Source: Panulirus ornatus (taxonomy: Eukaryota; Arthropoda; Malacostraca; Decapoda; Palinuridae). Taken from it: DNA of 64,000 nucleotides. The stretch is from positions 11,445,262-11,509,261 of the forward strand of contig NC_092228.1 of assembly GCF_036320965.1 (NCBI RefSeq), written 5' to 3'. Positions 23,921 through 38,948 of this stretch are shown piece by piece. The notes below the pieces were generated by a model. It had not been told where the DNA came from, did no database searches, and saw only the letters and a program-made list of their open reading frames with translations. Position 1 is the first letter of the stretch. The number at the start of each line of letters is the position of its first letter. The position numbers and the translations under genes were made by a program.

Positions 23921-23951
23921 ACACACACACACACGTGCGCGCGCGCGCTCA
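23921..23951. repeat. (CA)n-(CG)n alternating purine-pyrimidine tract
   Basis: CACACACACACA followed by CGTGCGCGCGCGCGC, an uninterrupted alternating purine-pyrimidine run. Confidence 0.85.
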
Positions 23952-24792
23952 CGTAGCTTCTACCACAGCAACTGAGGAGTCTTTGGGCCCAATTAAATCG
24001 GTGGAAGTTTAATGAAAATTACATAGAATAATAATCGTAAATGACTCGAGCTTTTACAAAAACTGAAAGTGTACTTATGATCGGCCCAGACTCATACATA
24101 TATGTCCAGGGCGAATCATAATTTCTCAGGGGCAAATACACTGAGCTAATCTGCTGACCTGACACACAATAAAAGAAAATCATTAACTTTACAAAATCTG
24201 GTCATCACATTACTGGGGTTATCACCACAGAGTAAAGCCGTGGTCACCAGAGTCACCGTGAAAAGGTCAACATAATACCTAGGCTGCCTTCACCATCCTC
24301 CTGACCCAGATGACACGACACTTCCCCGTCACCAGTTCCTGTATGGCAACGTACACACCTTCACACACGCGTCGGTCGCGGAGCGAGGAATCATAAAGGC
24401 CGATGTTCGATGATGGAGGAGGAGCTATGTCCCTCAGGAGGTTAGAGGTTTGATAATTAATCACCATATGACACATCCTCATCCTCCAGTGACTCTGTAA
24501 CTTCTGCTGATCATCAGTTGCCTTCGTCTCCTCTTCCATCTATGTCAAGACAAACGAAGTCCATGTCATGTGACAAACAGATTCTATGTCTTACGAGGGA
24601 ACGTCGCGATCATGCCCGCGTCATGGCCACTGAAGCTGGTGGTGAGGAGGAGAGAGCGGGCCAAGTAACTCAGCACTGAACAACACACGCACTCTGGACG
24701 GAACAGTCACACATTTTGATCGCTGTACTTAACACAGCCTAAGCCTTGGTATCGTGTAGTGTCATCCCCACTAAAACAGAGTCATGATGGTG

Positions 24793-24797
<5 letters not shown>
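23952..24797. other. Anonymous sequence
   Basis: No gene, RNA or long repeat was recognised. A minus-strand frame at 24279-24539 has no recognised motif. Confidence 0.4.
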
Positions 24798-24846
<49 letters not shown>

Positions 24847-24862
24847 CCTCCCAGCGATTGGT

Positions 24863-24918
<56 letters not shown>
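24798..24918. repeat. (CA)n and (TG)n in inverted arrangement
   Basis: (CA)22 at 24798-24842, a ~24-bp spacer, then (TG)26 at 24867-24918. The two arms are mutually complementary. Confidence 0.96.
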
Positions 24919-24921
<3 letters not shown>

Positions 24922-27388
24922 GGCAGAGTGAGGAGGGAGGGGTTACATCACACGTACACTACCACCCTTGTGTCACCAGTGGTGGATCATGACTGACATA
25001 ACAACTAGCCTCTTATCTTCCACATGATTTACCCCCTACCCACGGCAGACCCTCATCTGCCACCAACACTTCCATTCCGCGTCCACTCTTTCATCCATTA
25101 TTATCAACCTTGGTTTCTCACTCACTCCATGCGAATTATAAGTTATCGTTTAGTGAGACATCTGATTACGTAAGTTCCAAGATGCTTCGCTGGTAAACAG
25201 CTTAGACAGCGATGTAAAACGACAACCCAGTAACTCAACACATTATACAGTATCATCATAACCATAGAGCATGATTTACCTTAACTAGGAGCAAGATACG
25301 GGGAACAGTTTTCCAGGATCTGCTTCCAGACCCAGGCCGCCCTCCGTCCAGAGGGGCTCGTCAATCGGCACAGCCACAACACCCGCGAGATGAGCGACAC
25401 AATACTACCTCCAGAGCGGCGGAAACAATGAACACGGAAAGATACATGAACGCGATCATGTATTTGTGTTAACTATGGAGCTCACATGTTGCTTTATGTA
25501 CGCCTTAACGGCCCAGCTTATCTACAAAAGAAAATAATATATATATATCAAAATGCCGCTACGGTTCAGCATCCCAACGAAACTCACGGGAGGGCATCAA
25601 GACCAGGAGGAGGCATCATCATCCCCCCACTGACCCAGCACCCAACAATAACCCAAGGGCATCACCTCCTGGGGTGGGAAGCCTCCTACCACTTATCATC
25701 ACCGTACCTGATCACCCCCACACCCTCCTGAGGGAGGAGGGAGGGAAGGTGGTGAGGGGGGGTTTAGGGTGCGAGGAGTACCCACGACTGCCTCACGACG
25801 AGTGCTCTTTCATGACGGCTCACGGCTGCTGCGCCACACGAAACATCAGCCGAAACTCGTGTGCCCGCCACTCTCCCAAGAGGGTGCCATTGTGTCCGGA
25901 CTGAGCGGCACTTGTGTCTGGTCGCTCTCCTAGACGGAGGTTTGTCACTGCAGTAGGCGCTTAAAGGTGTCACACGTCGGGTAACAGTGCTCACAGGTCA
26001 CTGTTAAAATGTGCTCACGAACCCTTGGAGTACTCGGGTCTGATACAATGACAGATATCTGTTGTGATGTGAATGAACTGCTGTACTACACGAAGGGAAC
26101 ACAAAATTACCACGGATGATATATCCTGATCATACTTGAGTCGCGAAACAAATGAATAAGTGTCAGTCTTACTACAGTATTCACACTTGCTCTTTCCATC
26201 CTGAGATTCAGTGTTGATAAAACCAGTACCGTGAGACTTTGATTCATCAGCTGTACGTGTGGGTTTGCGTTCCCCTCATGTAAGGGGTTCTCTACACATT
26301 TACGAGGCGTGATGCTCATCAAGATTGAGAGTACCAGAGAGATGCTCAAGTGATCTATGTACTGACAGCTCCCACACGCGTCTGGTTATAATATGGGAGG
26401 AGACACAGTCCCAAGCCCGAGGCAGTCAGTCTTCAGTATGTGGTCAGCCCTACACCACAGTATCATCAACCTTACATTATACTGCCATTAACCTTACGCC
26501 ATACTGTCGTATTCATCGACCTTTATCCATCACACTCTTTTCTGTGCCCGTTGTACAAACATGACTGCGTTGCTCAAGAACAGCTTCAAACATTGAGATA
26601 AAATCCATAAAATATTTTTACGTAATCGTAGATAAAAGATACGGAGAACGTGAGGGTGAGATATAAGATATGGAGAATGTGCAGGTAATTAAAATGAAAG
26701 AAAATAAACAACCAGCCATCCATAGGTGTTAATGCGTTAACAACAATGATGGTTATGGCCAACATCTGCCAGTTGCCCTCCACCTACCACCGCCTCCCTC
26801 TCATACACAATACCACATCATACAACTCCATTTCCCTCCCTTTTGTTCATTTTCTATTAATAGTCCTCCTCCCGTTAACAATAACGGAAGCCGTCAACGG
26901 GGCTCCATGCGCATCCCTTACAGTAACCCTCCGTCATCCGTGCATTTCACAGAACACAGTAACGTATGACGTTACAGCGAGAAACGTCCTTTGTAGGGTA
27001 ACCCAACAAGGTAAAGAAATACCAGAAATACCTCTCCTCCTCTCAATACTCCCACATCAATACGACACAAAAAGAACAGTAACAGTAATCACAAAATCCC
27101 CCACACATTAGCAAAAACGATTCCCATCATTAACATACTTCCTGATCCTCACAATGTGAGCTTACAACGCTCCTCTGCTTTGTCCACTCACAGAGAAACT
27201 CTCCTTCTGTCCCTCCGCTGTACAAGTGGTAATCGTGCCTCACCCCGCCAGTCACACACCCCTGGGCCCACGCCAAGCCAATGTTCACCAACCTGAAAAA
27301 CAAAGACGAGTGATTCTAATTTAGCCAACCTCAGCGTGTGAGTGGAAGTGAGGCATGCAGGCGGGGCTACTTCGCCCGCGCTGCCCCT
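24919..27388. other. Anonymous interval
   Basis: About 2.5 kb of mixed sequence with short open frames on both strands, none with a recognised motif. Nothing supports a gene. Confidence 0.4.
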
Positions 27389-27410
27389 CACACACACACA
27401 CACACACACG
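27389..27410. repeat. (CA)n microsatellite
   Basis: About 11 CA repeats. Confidence 0.9.
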
Positions 27411-27457
27411 CAGTACTGACGAATGCCAAGGAACTTACCAAATGAATACAGATATGG

Positions 27458-27458
<1 letters not shown>

Positions 27459-27512
<54 letters not shown>
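27459..27512. repeat. (TA)n microsatellite
   Basis: About 27 TA repeats at the 3' (left) end of LINE copy B. Confidence 0.96.
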
Positions 27513-27521
<9 letters not shown>

Positions 27522-28379
27522 GTTTTTGTTTTTGTCGCTGTCTCCCGCGTTTGCGAGGTAGCGCAAGGAAACAGACGAAAGAAATGGCCCAACCCATCCC
27601 CATACACTTGTATATACATATGTCCACACACGCAAATATACATACCTACACAGCTTTCCATGGTTTACCCCAGACGCTTCACATGCCTTGATTCAATCCA
27701 CTGACAGCACGTCAACCCCGGTATACCACATCGCTCCAATTCACTCTATTCTTTGCCCTCCTTTCACCCTCCTGCATGTTCAGGCCCCGATCACACAAAA
27801 TCTTTTTCACTCCATCTTTCCACCTCCAATTTGGTCTCCCTCTTCTCCTCGTTCCCTCCACCTCCGACACATATATCCTCTTGGTCAATCTTTCCTCACT
27901 CATTCTCTCCATGTGCCCAAACCATTTCAAAACACCCTCTTCTGCTCTCTCAACCACGCTCTTTTTATTTCCACACATCTCTCTTACCCTTACGTTACTT
28001 ACTCGATCAAACCACCTCACACCACACATTGTCCTCAAACATCTCATTTCCAGCACATCCATCCTCCTGCGCACAACTCTATCCATAGTCCACGCCTCGC
28101 AACCATACAACATTGTTGGAACCACTATTCCTTCAAACATACCCATTTTTGCTTTCCGAGATAATGTTCTCGACTTCCACACATTCTTCAAGGCTCCCAG
28201 AATTTTCGCCCCCTCCCACACCCTATGAGCCACTTCCGCTTCCATGGTTCCATCCGCTGCCAGATCCACTCCCAGATATCTAAAACACTTCACTTCCTCC
28301 AGTTTTTCTCCATTCAAACTAACCTCCCAATTGACTTGACCCTCAACCCTACTGTACCTAATAACCTTGCTCTTAAATG

Positions 28380-28384
<5 letters not shown>
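27513..28384 (-). mobile_element. RTE-like LINE, 5'-truncated copy B
   Basis: A minus-strand LINE. The A-rich tail (T-rich on plus, 27513-27534) and 3' UTR (27535-27711) are followed by the C-terminal part of the RT ORF. It is truncated at about 28375 and flanked on both sides by (TA)n. Comparison with copy C shows the nine bases AATGTGAAT at 28376-28384 are the inverted form of the bases that should follow, so the 5' junction carries a small inversion. Confidence 0.9.
27712..28375 (-). pseudogene. LINE RT ORF C-terminus, truncated
   Basis: About 220 codons of the RTE-like ORF, from [12 protein letters not shown] through [32 protein letters not shown] and [11 protein letters not shown] to the C-terminal VNWSDVVYRG and stop. 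It matches residues ~661 onward of copy C with few changes and no internal stop. It preserves the ORF terminus that copies A and C have lost, and so defines the family's natural C-terminus. The RT core is missing, so it is inactive. Confidence 0.88.

Positions 28385-28454
<70 letters not shown>
28381..28454. repeat. (TA)n microsatellite
   Basis: About 37 TA repeats joining the truncated LINE to a short element. Confidence 0.96.
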
Positions 28455-28456
<2 letters not shown>

Positions 28457-28676
28457 CAAACTATTCGCCATTTCCCGCATTAGCAAGGTAGCGTTAAGAA
28501 CAGAGGACTGGGCCTCTGAGGGAATATCCTCACCTGGCCCCCTTCTCTGTTCCTTCTTTTGGAAAATTAAAAAAAAAAAAAGAGGGGAGGATTTCCAGCC
28601 CCCCGCTCCCTCCCCTTTTAGTCGCCTTCTACGACATGCAGGGAATACGTGGGAAGTATTCTTTCTCCCCTATCCC

Positions 28677-28680
<4 letters not shown>
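28455..28680 (-). mobile_element. Short two-module element, full copy
   Basis: Minus-strand copy of the element at 10709-10948. It runs from the AAACTATTCGCC complement of the tail to the CCCTGGGATAGGGG head at the right. It keeps both inverted repeats of module 1 and the internal homopolymer. Flanked on both sides by (TA)n. Confidence 0.87.

Positions 28681-28741
<61 letters not shown>
28681..28741. repeat. (TA)n microsatellite
   Basis: About 30 TA repeats abutting the head of the short element. Confidence 0.96.
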
Positions 28742-28742
<1 letters not shown>

Positions 28743-29233
28743 TGTAAAAGACGGAACAATTAAGTTCGTTCCACAAGGAGGTATGAAAAGAAATTGGAGA
28801 TCATTCAGTACATGGCGAAAAAACTTTTTTTTTTTATATATATAAGAACAGAAAGCTGGAGGCTGACGAATCAACCCAGCAAGATTTACATAACAAGAAG
28901 GTTGCATCAATATCAGACACCTCAGCTGAAGCAGGAGGTGGATGGACGTTGATCGTTCATAATTTCGTCTACCCTCAAAATTTGGCGCCAAATCTTAATT
29001 GCCTATCTTCCTCATACCCTATTTTCGCGTCCCTAAAACTTTACTAAGGGTGGCCTAGCCTCGTACTTTCTTCAAATGGGTTTTGATAGTGCCTAATCTA
29101 TATTTCTTTTCCTTCTTATCAGATCATAAAAATAACAAAAATACGTAAAAGTTACACATTCAAATGGATAAGTAAAGCAATTAAAACTAGAATAAAAAAT
29201 ATAATCTCAAATCATTGGAGATAATTGGTTTGT

Positions 29234-29235
<2 letters not shown>
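28742..29235. other. Anonymous AT-rich sequence
   Basis: No gene or repeat was recognised. Confidence 0.4.

Positions 29236-29297
<62 letters not shown>
29236..29297. repeat. (TA)n microsatellite
   Basis: About 31 TA repeats. Confidence 0.96.
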
Positions 29298-29300
<3 letters not shown>

Positions 29301-29901
29301 CATAAATGTGAGAACGCAGAAATTCATGCTATATTAATCCCGCTACGAAAGAAATACTCCTCAGACCCAAACTTATAATGATATATAAACTTTATATTTC
29401 CTACAAACTTCGCAAACTATTCCTTTGCTCTCTAAAGCTGTTGATAATTTTTTCCCCTTTAATAATTGTTGTTTGTCCTTGTGCAGATAATATATATCCC
29501 TGTCCCATTTTCTATCAATATAACATGCTTTGTGAACACAAAACATTCTGGCACCATCATCTGACAACCGGCAAGGTAAACAGCATTCAGAAAACATACA
29601 AATTACACATCATATAAATTTCATTATCCTATATCATTATAACATATATTACTATATCATGTTCCATTAAACATTCTTTACTTCAGGATCCACAACGAAA
29701 GGCAGAGGGCGACTACACACACACGTTCCACGTCCATGTGACAAGGACGATGAGGAAAGAACGGAAAATCCATGAAAGGAATAGTCAGCAACGTGAAATG
29801 TTCAGATGTCTCCGGAAGAAGGTACAGCGCTAAGGCAGTGGCGGAGGGAAAATTTTATAACCATCTTTAAAAGCGGAAAATACTGAGGAAGCGTAGGGGG
29901 A

Positions 29902-29903
<2 letters not shown>
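29298..29903. other. Anonymous AT-rich sequence
   Basis: No gene or repeat was recognised. Confidence 0.4.

Positions 29904-29939
<36 letters not shown>
29904..29939. repeat. (TG)n microsatellite
   Basis: About 18 TG repeats. Confidence 0.94.
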
Positions 29940-29942
<3 letters not shown>

Positions 29943-30039
29943 GAAGCATTACCTTCAGTGAGGAATAAGGGGGGGGGGGGAGTTTTGGATGGGTAGCAAA
30001 TTACATCAGTGGAAGAGAACAAAATAATGCACGTCACAC

Positions 30040-30800
30040 AAGAGTCCTCTTGAAGTGGATTGGAGTCACCAGAGAAGCACCAACGCCAGCCTCCGTCCTG
30101 GGACCATGACTTTTCTAGGTCCGCATAAATGACTCGCAAGATGGACTGGACTCATACCAGTGTAACGTTCGCCAGGAGGGATGTATAGGAAAGTTTTAAA
30201 GAGCCAAGAGGATTGCATCAACTTACAAGGGGACGTAAACAAACCTCAAGTTGGGTCTGATACACTGTTGATGAAGTGTATTCCGAGTAAATGCAACAGT
30301 AATGACGATGGGACACAATGAATGAATGAAGGCTTCAATATTAATATGGTCTAGCAGGAAGCACGTTGAAGGAATCTGTGTGAGACGAACTTGGGAGTCG
30401 ACAATATACTATGCCACCCTGTCGTCAGAGAACTGCAAGGGAGACCAATTGTCTGCTGGCAAATATTAGAATGGCATTCACGTTCGTGGACAAGGAAATA
30501 TTCAGTAAAGTGTTCACATTATACATCAAGCAAAATCTAGAATATGCTTCTCACGTTCGGCCAGTGTATTTCAACAAGTACAAAGAACTCTTAGAAACTC
30601 CTGAGGGAGTGAACAGAGTTAAGAAAGCTGTGTTACACTGGGGTTAGAGGCCGTAAATTTGGCCGACATGGAAGTCTTGATCACAAACATGATGCTTTCA
30701 AACCAGTCTGACGATGTCAACCACCTTGAACAGTTCTTCGAAAGCTGCAAAGGTTGAACAAGTAGACGCAATGCAGTGAAATTAACCAAGATACTTGTTG
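30040..30800 (+). pseudogene. Decayed CR1-like LINE reverse transcriptase
   Basis: An RT fossil with many stops. In order: a SGVPQGSVLGP-like block readable as ASVLGP-LF-VRINDSQDGL at about 30085-30150, where the FADD box has decayed to VRQEG (near 30170), then EDCINLQGDVNK at 30215-30245. The C-terminal section is at 30440-30620, with LLANIRMAFTFVDKEI, KQNLEYASHVRPVYF and VNRVKKAV. These match the usual CR1-like order (primer-grip side, thumb, LEYA-x-W). The nearby fossil at 15960-16420 shares the layout. Non-functional. Confidence 0.7.
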
Positions 30801-30939
30801 AGCAAAGATGTAAAAGAAGTACTTTTACATTTATAATAGTAGTGAACGAATAGAATAATGACAGTGGTGAACCTGTGAATCCGGACAGCTATACATTAGT
30901 TTGAAAAAAAAAGAAGTTCTATGATAGTACAGAAAGTTC

Positions 30940-30976
30940 AGAGGGGGAACCCCACGAGTGTGGAACTCCTTCCCCG
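30940..30976 (+). repeat. Dispersed CACGAGTGTNNAACTC repeat
   Basis: CCCCACGAGTGTGGAACTCC plus TTCCCCGTGCC matches the short dispersed repeat also seen at 31235, 43421, 52055, 60480 and 63640. Confidence 0.7.
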
Positions 30977-31117
30977 TGCCACTGTAGGATGGTTAGCGTT
31001 GCCATCCACTATACTCATAGGCCCAGATTCGAATCCCGAACAAGGCACGTCTCTCCTAGCCAACCCAGCTGTTCAACTACCCTTCAGAGGATGAATGGGA
31101 ACGTGACGTAAAGTGAA
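30976..31117 (+). mobile_element. tRNA-derived SINE
   Basis: The head CTGTAGGATGGTTAGCG is A-box-like. The B box GATTCGAATCC lies at 31026-31036. AACCCAGCTGTTCAACTACC follows, as in the SINEs at 12683 and 59178. The 3' end runs into (TG)n-(TA)n. Confidence 0.85.
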
Positions 31118-31121
31118 GGAT

Positions 31122-31124
31122 GTA

Positions 31125-31200
<76 letters not shown>
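31122..31200. repeat. Compound (TG)n-(TA)n microsatellite
   Basis: (TG)12 at 31122-31145 running directly into (TA)27 at 31146-31200, at the 3' end of the SINE. Confidence 0.96.
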
Positions 31201-31204
<4 letters not shown>

Positions 31205-31234
31205 ATATAAAGACATAGTATATATACGAGATTT

Positions 31235-31290
31235 AGAGATGGGGCGACAAGAGTGTGAAATTCTCTCCTTAACCCACAATTGGTAAATAC
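31235..31290 (+). repeat. Dispersed CACGAGTGTNNAACTC repeat
   Basis: GGGGCGACAAGAGTGTGAAA followed by TTCTCTCCTTAACCCACAAT, a diverged copy of the short repeat shared with 43421, 52055 and 60480. Confidence 0.7.
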
Positions 31291-31736
31291 ACACACCTGC
31301 CATTCATAAACTAATCGAGACGAAAGTTTAATAAGAATATAAACCGTATATCAATGTGTAACAACTGCTTTTATTTCCCTAACAGATATACAATGATGGA
31401 TAAAATATCAACCAAAGGGTTAAAAAAATATTTGCTTTCTGAATCGCAAAATAACTGAGAATCCTCTCCTGGTTGCTGCTAATACGATGTCACATCAAAT
31501 CCCAGGTGAGGACGTAACATGAATACAAGGATTCTGTAGAGGTTGTAGAACTTATGTCCAGGATAACATGTATCACTTCACTGCGCCTGACTTCCTTGCC
31601 ATGATTAACTAATTACGTTCTTCTCACTTACAAATGAAGAAGCACAAACACGGGTTGATCCACACTTAATTACCCATGAATGTGAAATTACCCATGAATG
31701 TGAAACGACCTTTAAACCTCTATGTAGATAATGCTC
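31291..31736. other. Anonymous sequence
   Basis: A 15-base direct duplication (TTACCCATGAATGTG) lies at 31670-31702. No gene was recognised. Confidence 0.45.

Positions 31737-31772
<36 letters not shown>
31737..31772. repeat. (TG)n microsatellite
   Basis: About 18 TG repeats. Confidence 0.94.
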
Positions 31773-31776
<4 letters not shown>

Positions 31777-31977
31777 TGCCAGCAAGGTGGCATGCGTCTC
31801 GCTGCTGATTACCTCAATTTGTGTGGGGAGACTGGCCACTAGAGAACTGGCCGTAAAGATATCCCCTTTTTTATCTCTGAACATGTCCATAAACAACTCA
31901 GGAGCTACGACTATTGTAAATCATTAACTTTCACACTCTATGGCCATGACTGGGGCATGCTTTGCCCATGCCATGTT

Positions 31978-35388
<3,411 letters not shown>

Positions 35389-35509
35389 TTTTTTTTTTTC
35401 CAAAAGAAGGAACAGAGTGGGGCCAGGTGAAGATATTCCAAAAAAGGCCCAGTCCTCTGTTCTTAACGCTACCTCGCTAACGCGGGAAATGGCGAATAGT
35501 TTAAAAAAA
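35389..35509 (+). mobile_element. Short element, module 2 only
   Basis: Starts at the T-run and continues CAAAAGAAGGAACAGAG ... CGCTACCTCGCTAACGCGGG ... GGCGAATAGTTTAAAA into a short (TA)n. Same left breakpoint as the copy at 10990. Confidence 0.86.
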
Positions 35510-35524
35510 TATATATATATATGG

Positions 35525-36949
35525 GCAATACTCGAGCCAGGCTAAAACCTCCGTGTCATGAATGTGTTTCTCTTTGTCACATTAAGTCAGGCTAGCGAGA
35601 GCAACTTTTCCTAAAACACATTCACCAATCCTCCCTTCCCTAAACTGAATACTTTTCATCATCCACTATTCGTACTCCATCCTCCTCTTCCTCTTGTCAT
35701 TTATCTTTTTCTTATTATTCAAGGGATTATCCCGAACAAGAACATATGTACGTGACTTGGGCCTATGTCATCAAGCAATGACTAATATCAACAAACGATA
35801 TCCGTTATTGCTGGGCAGTACATACGTACGTACATGTTCGGGCCGGGCGTGCGCTGCGTGGCAGCACCTCCACACCACAGCGACCCTAGCTATGGGGTCT
35901 GGCCCACCCAGGGCCCCAGCAGCCCGGGGTGTTAGAGGGGCATGATGCAAAGCACGCCAGCTGTGGAGTCGATTAACAGCGGCAGAGGGGCTCTTGTTTT
36001 CGTCTCATTAATGGACAAAAATTGTCAATCTTAATCGTATATTGAATGCAGGTCTGCCATTCTATGTCGAAAACGTGTCGTTCAAGGAGATTCATGCTCC
36101 CGTAACCACCATCCAATTTGTACTGTTTACGGAGGAATGTCTAGCATGTAATGCTGTTGGTCATGGACAGACACAACGAAGGAAGTACCAACATATGACC
36201 GAATAAATGGAAAATCCTGTTGTCTTAAACCGAACTGATATAAAAGAAGACTCTCTGTATCATGTTCGCAAACCCAGCAAATTTCCAGTATCAGAGCCAA
36301 TTTCAACAATCTTCGTGTTTTTTCATCAAAATGTTCGTACAAAAAAACTCGGTAAATATCATTCCACTTCAAAATAATACACATCTTGCAACCCGAACTG
36401 TAACTAATGAAGACGTTACACTCGACAAGTTTATCATAAGAAGTCAGCACTTCAAGCGTTTAAATAAAAAAAAAAATCGTCCAGGAAAGCCTTCATCGAG
36501 TGTAGCTTGTAACAAAAACAACGCGTGAGGAGGTCTCAGGATAGTGCCAGTAAAATCCGACGCTTACACGAGAAGAGCCGAGGAAATATGAGGCATGTTG
36601 AGGAGGACGACAGAACAAACAGAGGGGCAAAAGGTCACCATGGTCACTGGAGAGACATGACGCTAGGGGTCAAGCAGTCCTCACGGCCTGAGCACACCAC
36701 TGACACGGATCAACTCTTTTCAGATGTGTCACATTTTCTTCACATTCATACTTCCGTAACTTTAGACCATCAATTATCAATTTTCACCAACAACACACAC
36801 GTTTACTGATGTGGCATCATGATCTTACAACAAGCAAAATGAATGGCGGAAAACTAGTCTATAGAGTTGATGTGTCAGTGGAAGCATTTCAGTCGTCTCT
36901 AGAAAGACAATATACCAGGGAGGCGAGGCGGGTCCTCACGCCGTGCACG

Positions 36950-36950
<1 letters not shown>
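35525..36950. other. Anonymous sequence
   Basis: No gene, RNA or long repeat was recognised. Confidence 0.4.
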
Positions 36951-36985
<35 letters not shown>

Positions 36986-36992
36986 ACACACA
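36951..36992. repeat. (CA)n microsatellite
   Basis: CA tract with one ATAC interruption. Confidence 0.93.
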
Positions 36993-37019
36993 CTAATCCA
37001 TCATACAGTAGCACATCAT

Positions 37020-37499
37020 CTGCTTAACTTTACCAGTACTGATAAAACGGATTCCTTTTGCTTAAATGGTGGAAAACACTCATCACGGAAGCCAGAATAA
37101 CGAAACAATTGTTCAACAAGTAATCGAATACCCTTCCTCTTCTTTAGACCAGCAATGTGGCCTCTACTGATTATTTCCCATCGGACACACGTCACCCTAC
37201 TGTAAAATGCGCTTAGCGATAGGTTTCGTAGAAAAAAAAAAGTTAGGCCTTTGGATAATATGGACTTGACAGGAAACGATCAATGAAATCCTGTTGCTTG
37301 TCTATGAAATCAATGAGATCCTGTTGCTTGTGTACAAGAAACGAAGGGCACTCGATGACTTGTAAACATTTTTTTTTTTTAAATATGTTTCACCTTCAGG
37401 AGTTCCAGAGCCTAGTCGCTAACGTATCAACTTCCACACTAGGTGACGATATTTTGAATCCTTACTATTGGAGAATAGTATGGAAATGTGTATTCACTG

Positions 37500-37500
<1 letters not shown>
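37020..37500. other. Anonymous sequence
   Basis: A short direct duplication (ATGAAATC...TGTTGCTTGT) lies at 37282-37334. No gene was recognised. Confidence 0.4.

Positions 37501-37575
<75 letters not shown>
37501..37575. repeat. (TA)n microsatellite
   Basis: About 37 TA repeats. Confidence 0.96.
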
Positions 37576-37579
<4 letters not shown>

Positions 37580-37921
37580 GGAGGTGTTACTGAACTCTGC
37601 TCGCCAGAGGTTACACTGCCAATGAAGAAGTCAGCTTTCGCGAGGCTGCAGCATCGTCGGTTGACCAGACAAGAGTACGTACAGTCCCGTCAAAAGAACC
37701 ACCCGCTTCAAAGGATTCCATCTCTGTTCCTGCTACTGACTGCATGGAAGCCTTGGAGCTGTATGAGTCCCTGTAAAAGGTGTCCTGAGTAACACCAGAA
37801 CTCCTTCTGTAAGAGGATAGTTTGCAGAAGTTATGGAGAGTGATGGTTGCAGCAACCAGCGTCTGGTATACATTTCCAGAGTAAACAACACGACGTAATG
37901 ATGTGAGGTGGTGTGAGTGTC

Positions 37922-37924
<3 letters not shown>

Positions 37925-37972
<48 letters not shown>
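37925..37972. repeat. (CA)n microsatellite
   Basis: About 24 CA repeats. Confidence 0.95.
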
Positions 37973-37974
<2 letters not shown>

Positions 37975-38872
37975 CAGCCTCCGTACCATACGCTGGATTT
38001 AACCATCGGGTCCACTACTATTTGGACTGTGTTGCCACTTCTTGAGCCGCTGCCAACCTAATATGCGGCATCACACCAGAATAGTGTACCAGTGCGTTGT
38101 TTGGTAGTGTTGCGTCCTTGTGCGTGTAGGCAAACATAGATATATATATATATATATTTCTTCTGCGCAGATATGTCCCGTGCCTCGGTGCGTCTCATCC
38201 TAGCTTAACCCAGAAGGAAGACAACGTGAAAGCCAGTTTTCCTCCGACAACAGCGTATGAGGTTAAAAATTTCCCCCTTCATGTCTCCTCTCCACACCCG
38301 GACTTGAGCTGCTGCCTGAATGGTTCAAACATTCGCACCGATTACATCATGTCTTCCACGTCAGCCAAACTGGGCATGCATATTACAGTATCACTCACAA
38401 GGACACTCCACTTTATTTTACCCACATAATGTGCGCTTCCCCGCCTTCGACCCCCCCTTAAACCCACCCCTTCCCATCTCACACCCATCCAGTGTACTTT
38501 CACCGCACACAACCATCTCGTACACCATCTCTATCCGCACCTGTATCAAACCTTTTCCACACGATATTCTTCACTCTTAACCAAGCAGACCCTTCTTCCT
38601 TTCAGGGTCATCACTCAGGCAACTGGAAATCACAGACATTTTATTCTTTTAGGGGAATTACTTAAGAAGCAAAGTGATGACACTACGCCAGCATGCACCA
38701 CCCCACACTCCCCCTAACCCTGACTCAACTGAACTAAGGAGCTCATTCATTTCCACTTCCTCCGATATTCTCAAAATATTTTTCCTCTTCTCTTCATACC
38801 GCTCCCTCTCATTAACCCATCAAATATTCTAATTACGGTCCAGTTTCTATGAGGACTTCTGTCTGACAAGAG

Positions 38873-38874
<2 letters not shown>
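37973..38874. other. Anonymous sequence
   Basis: A short (TA)8 lies at 38140-38156 and a C-rich stretch at 38430-38520. No gene was recognised. Confidence 0.4.

Positions 38875-38945
<71 letters not shown>
38875..38945. repeat. (TA)n microsatellite
   Basis: About 35 TA repeats at the 3' (left) end of LINE copy C. Confidence 0.96.

Positions 38946-38948
<3 letters not shown>

Noticed and set aside
27688..28228. Plus-strand frames of 110-160 codons
   Set aside because: Antisense shadows of the LINE RT C-terminus in copy B; the same shadows appear over copies A and C.
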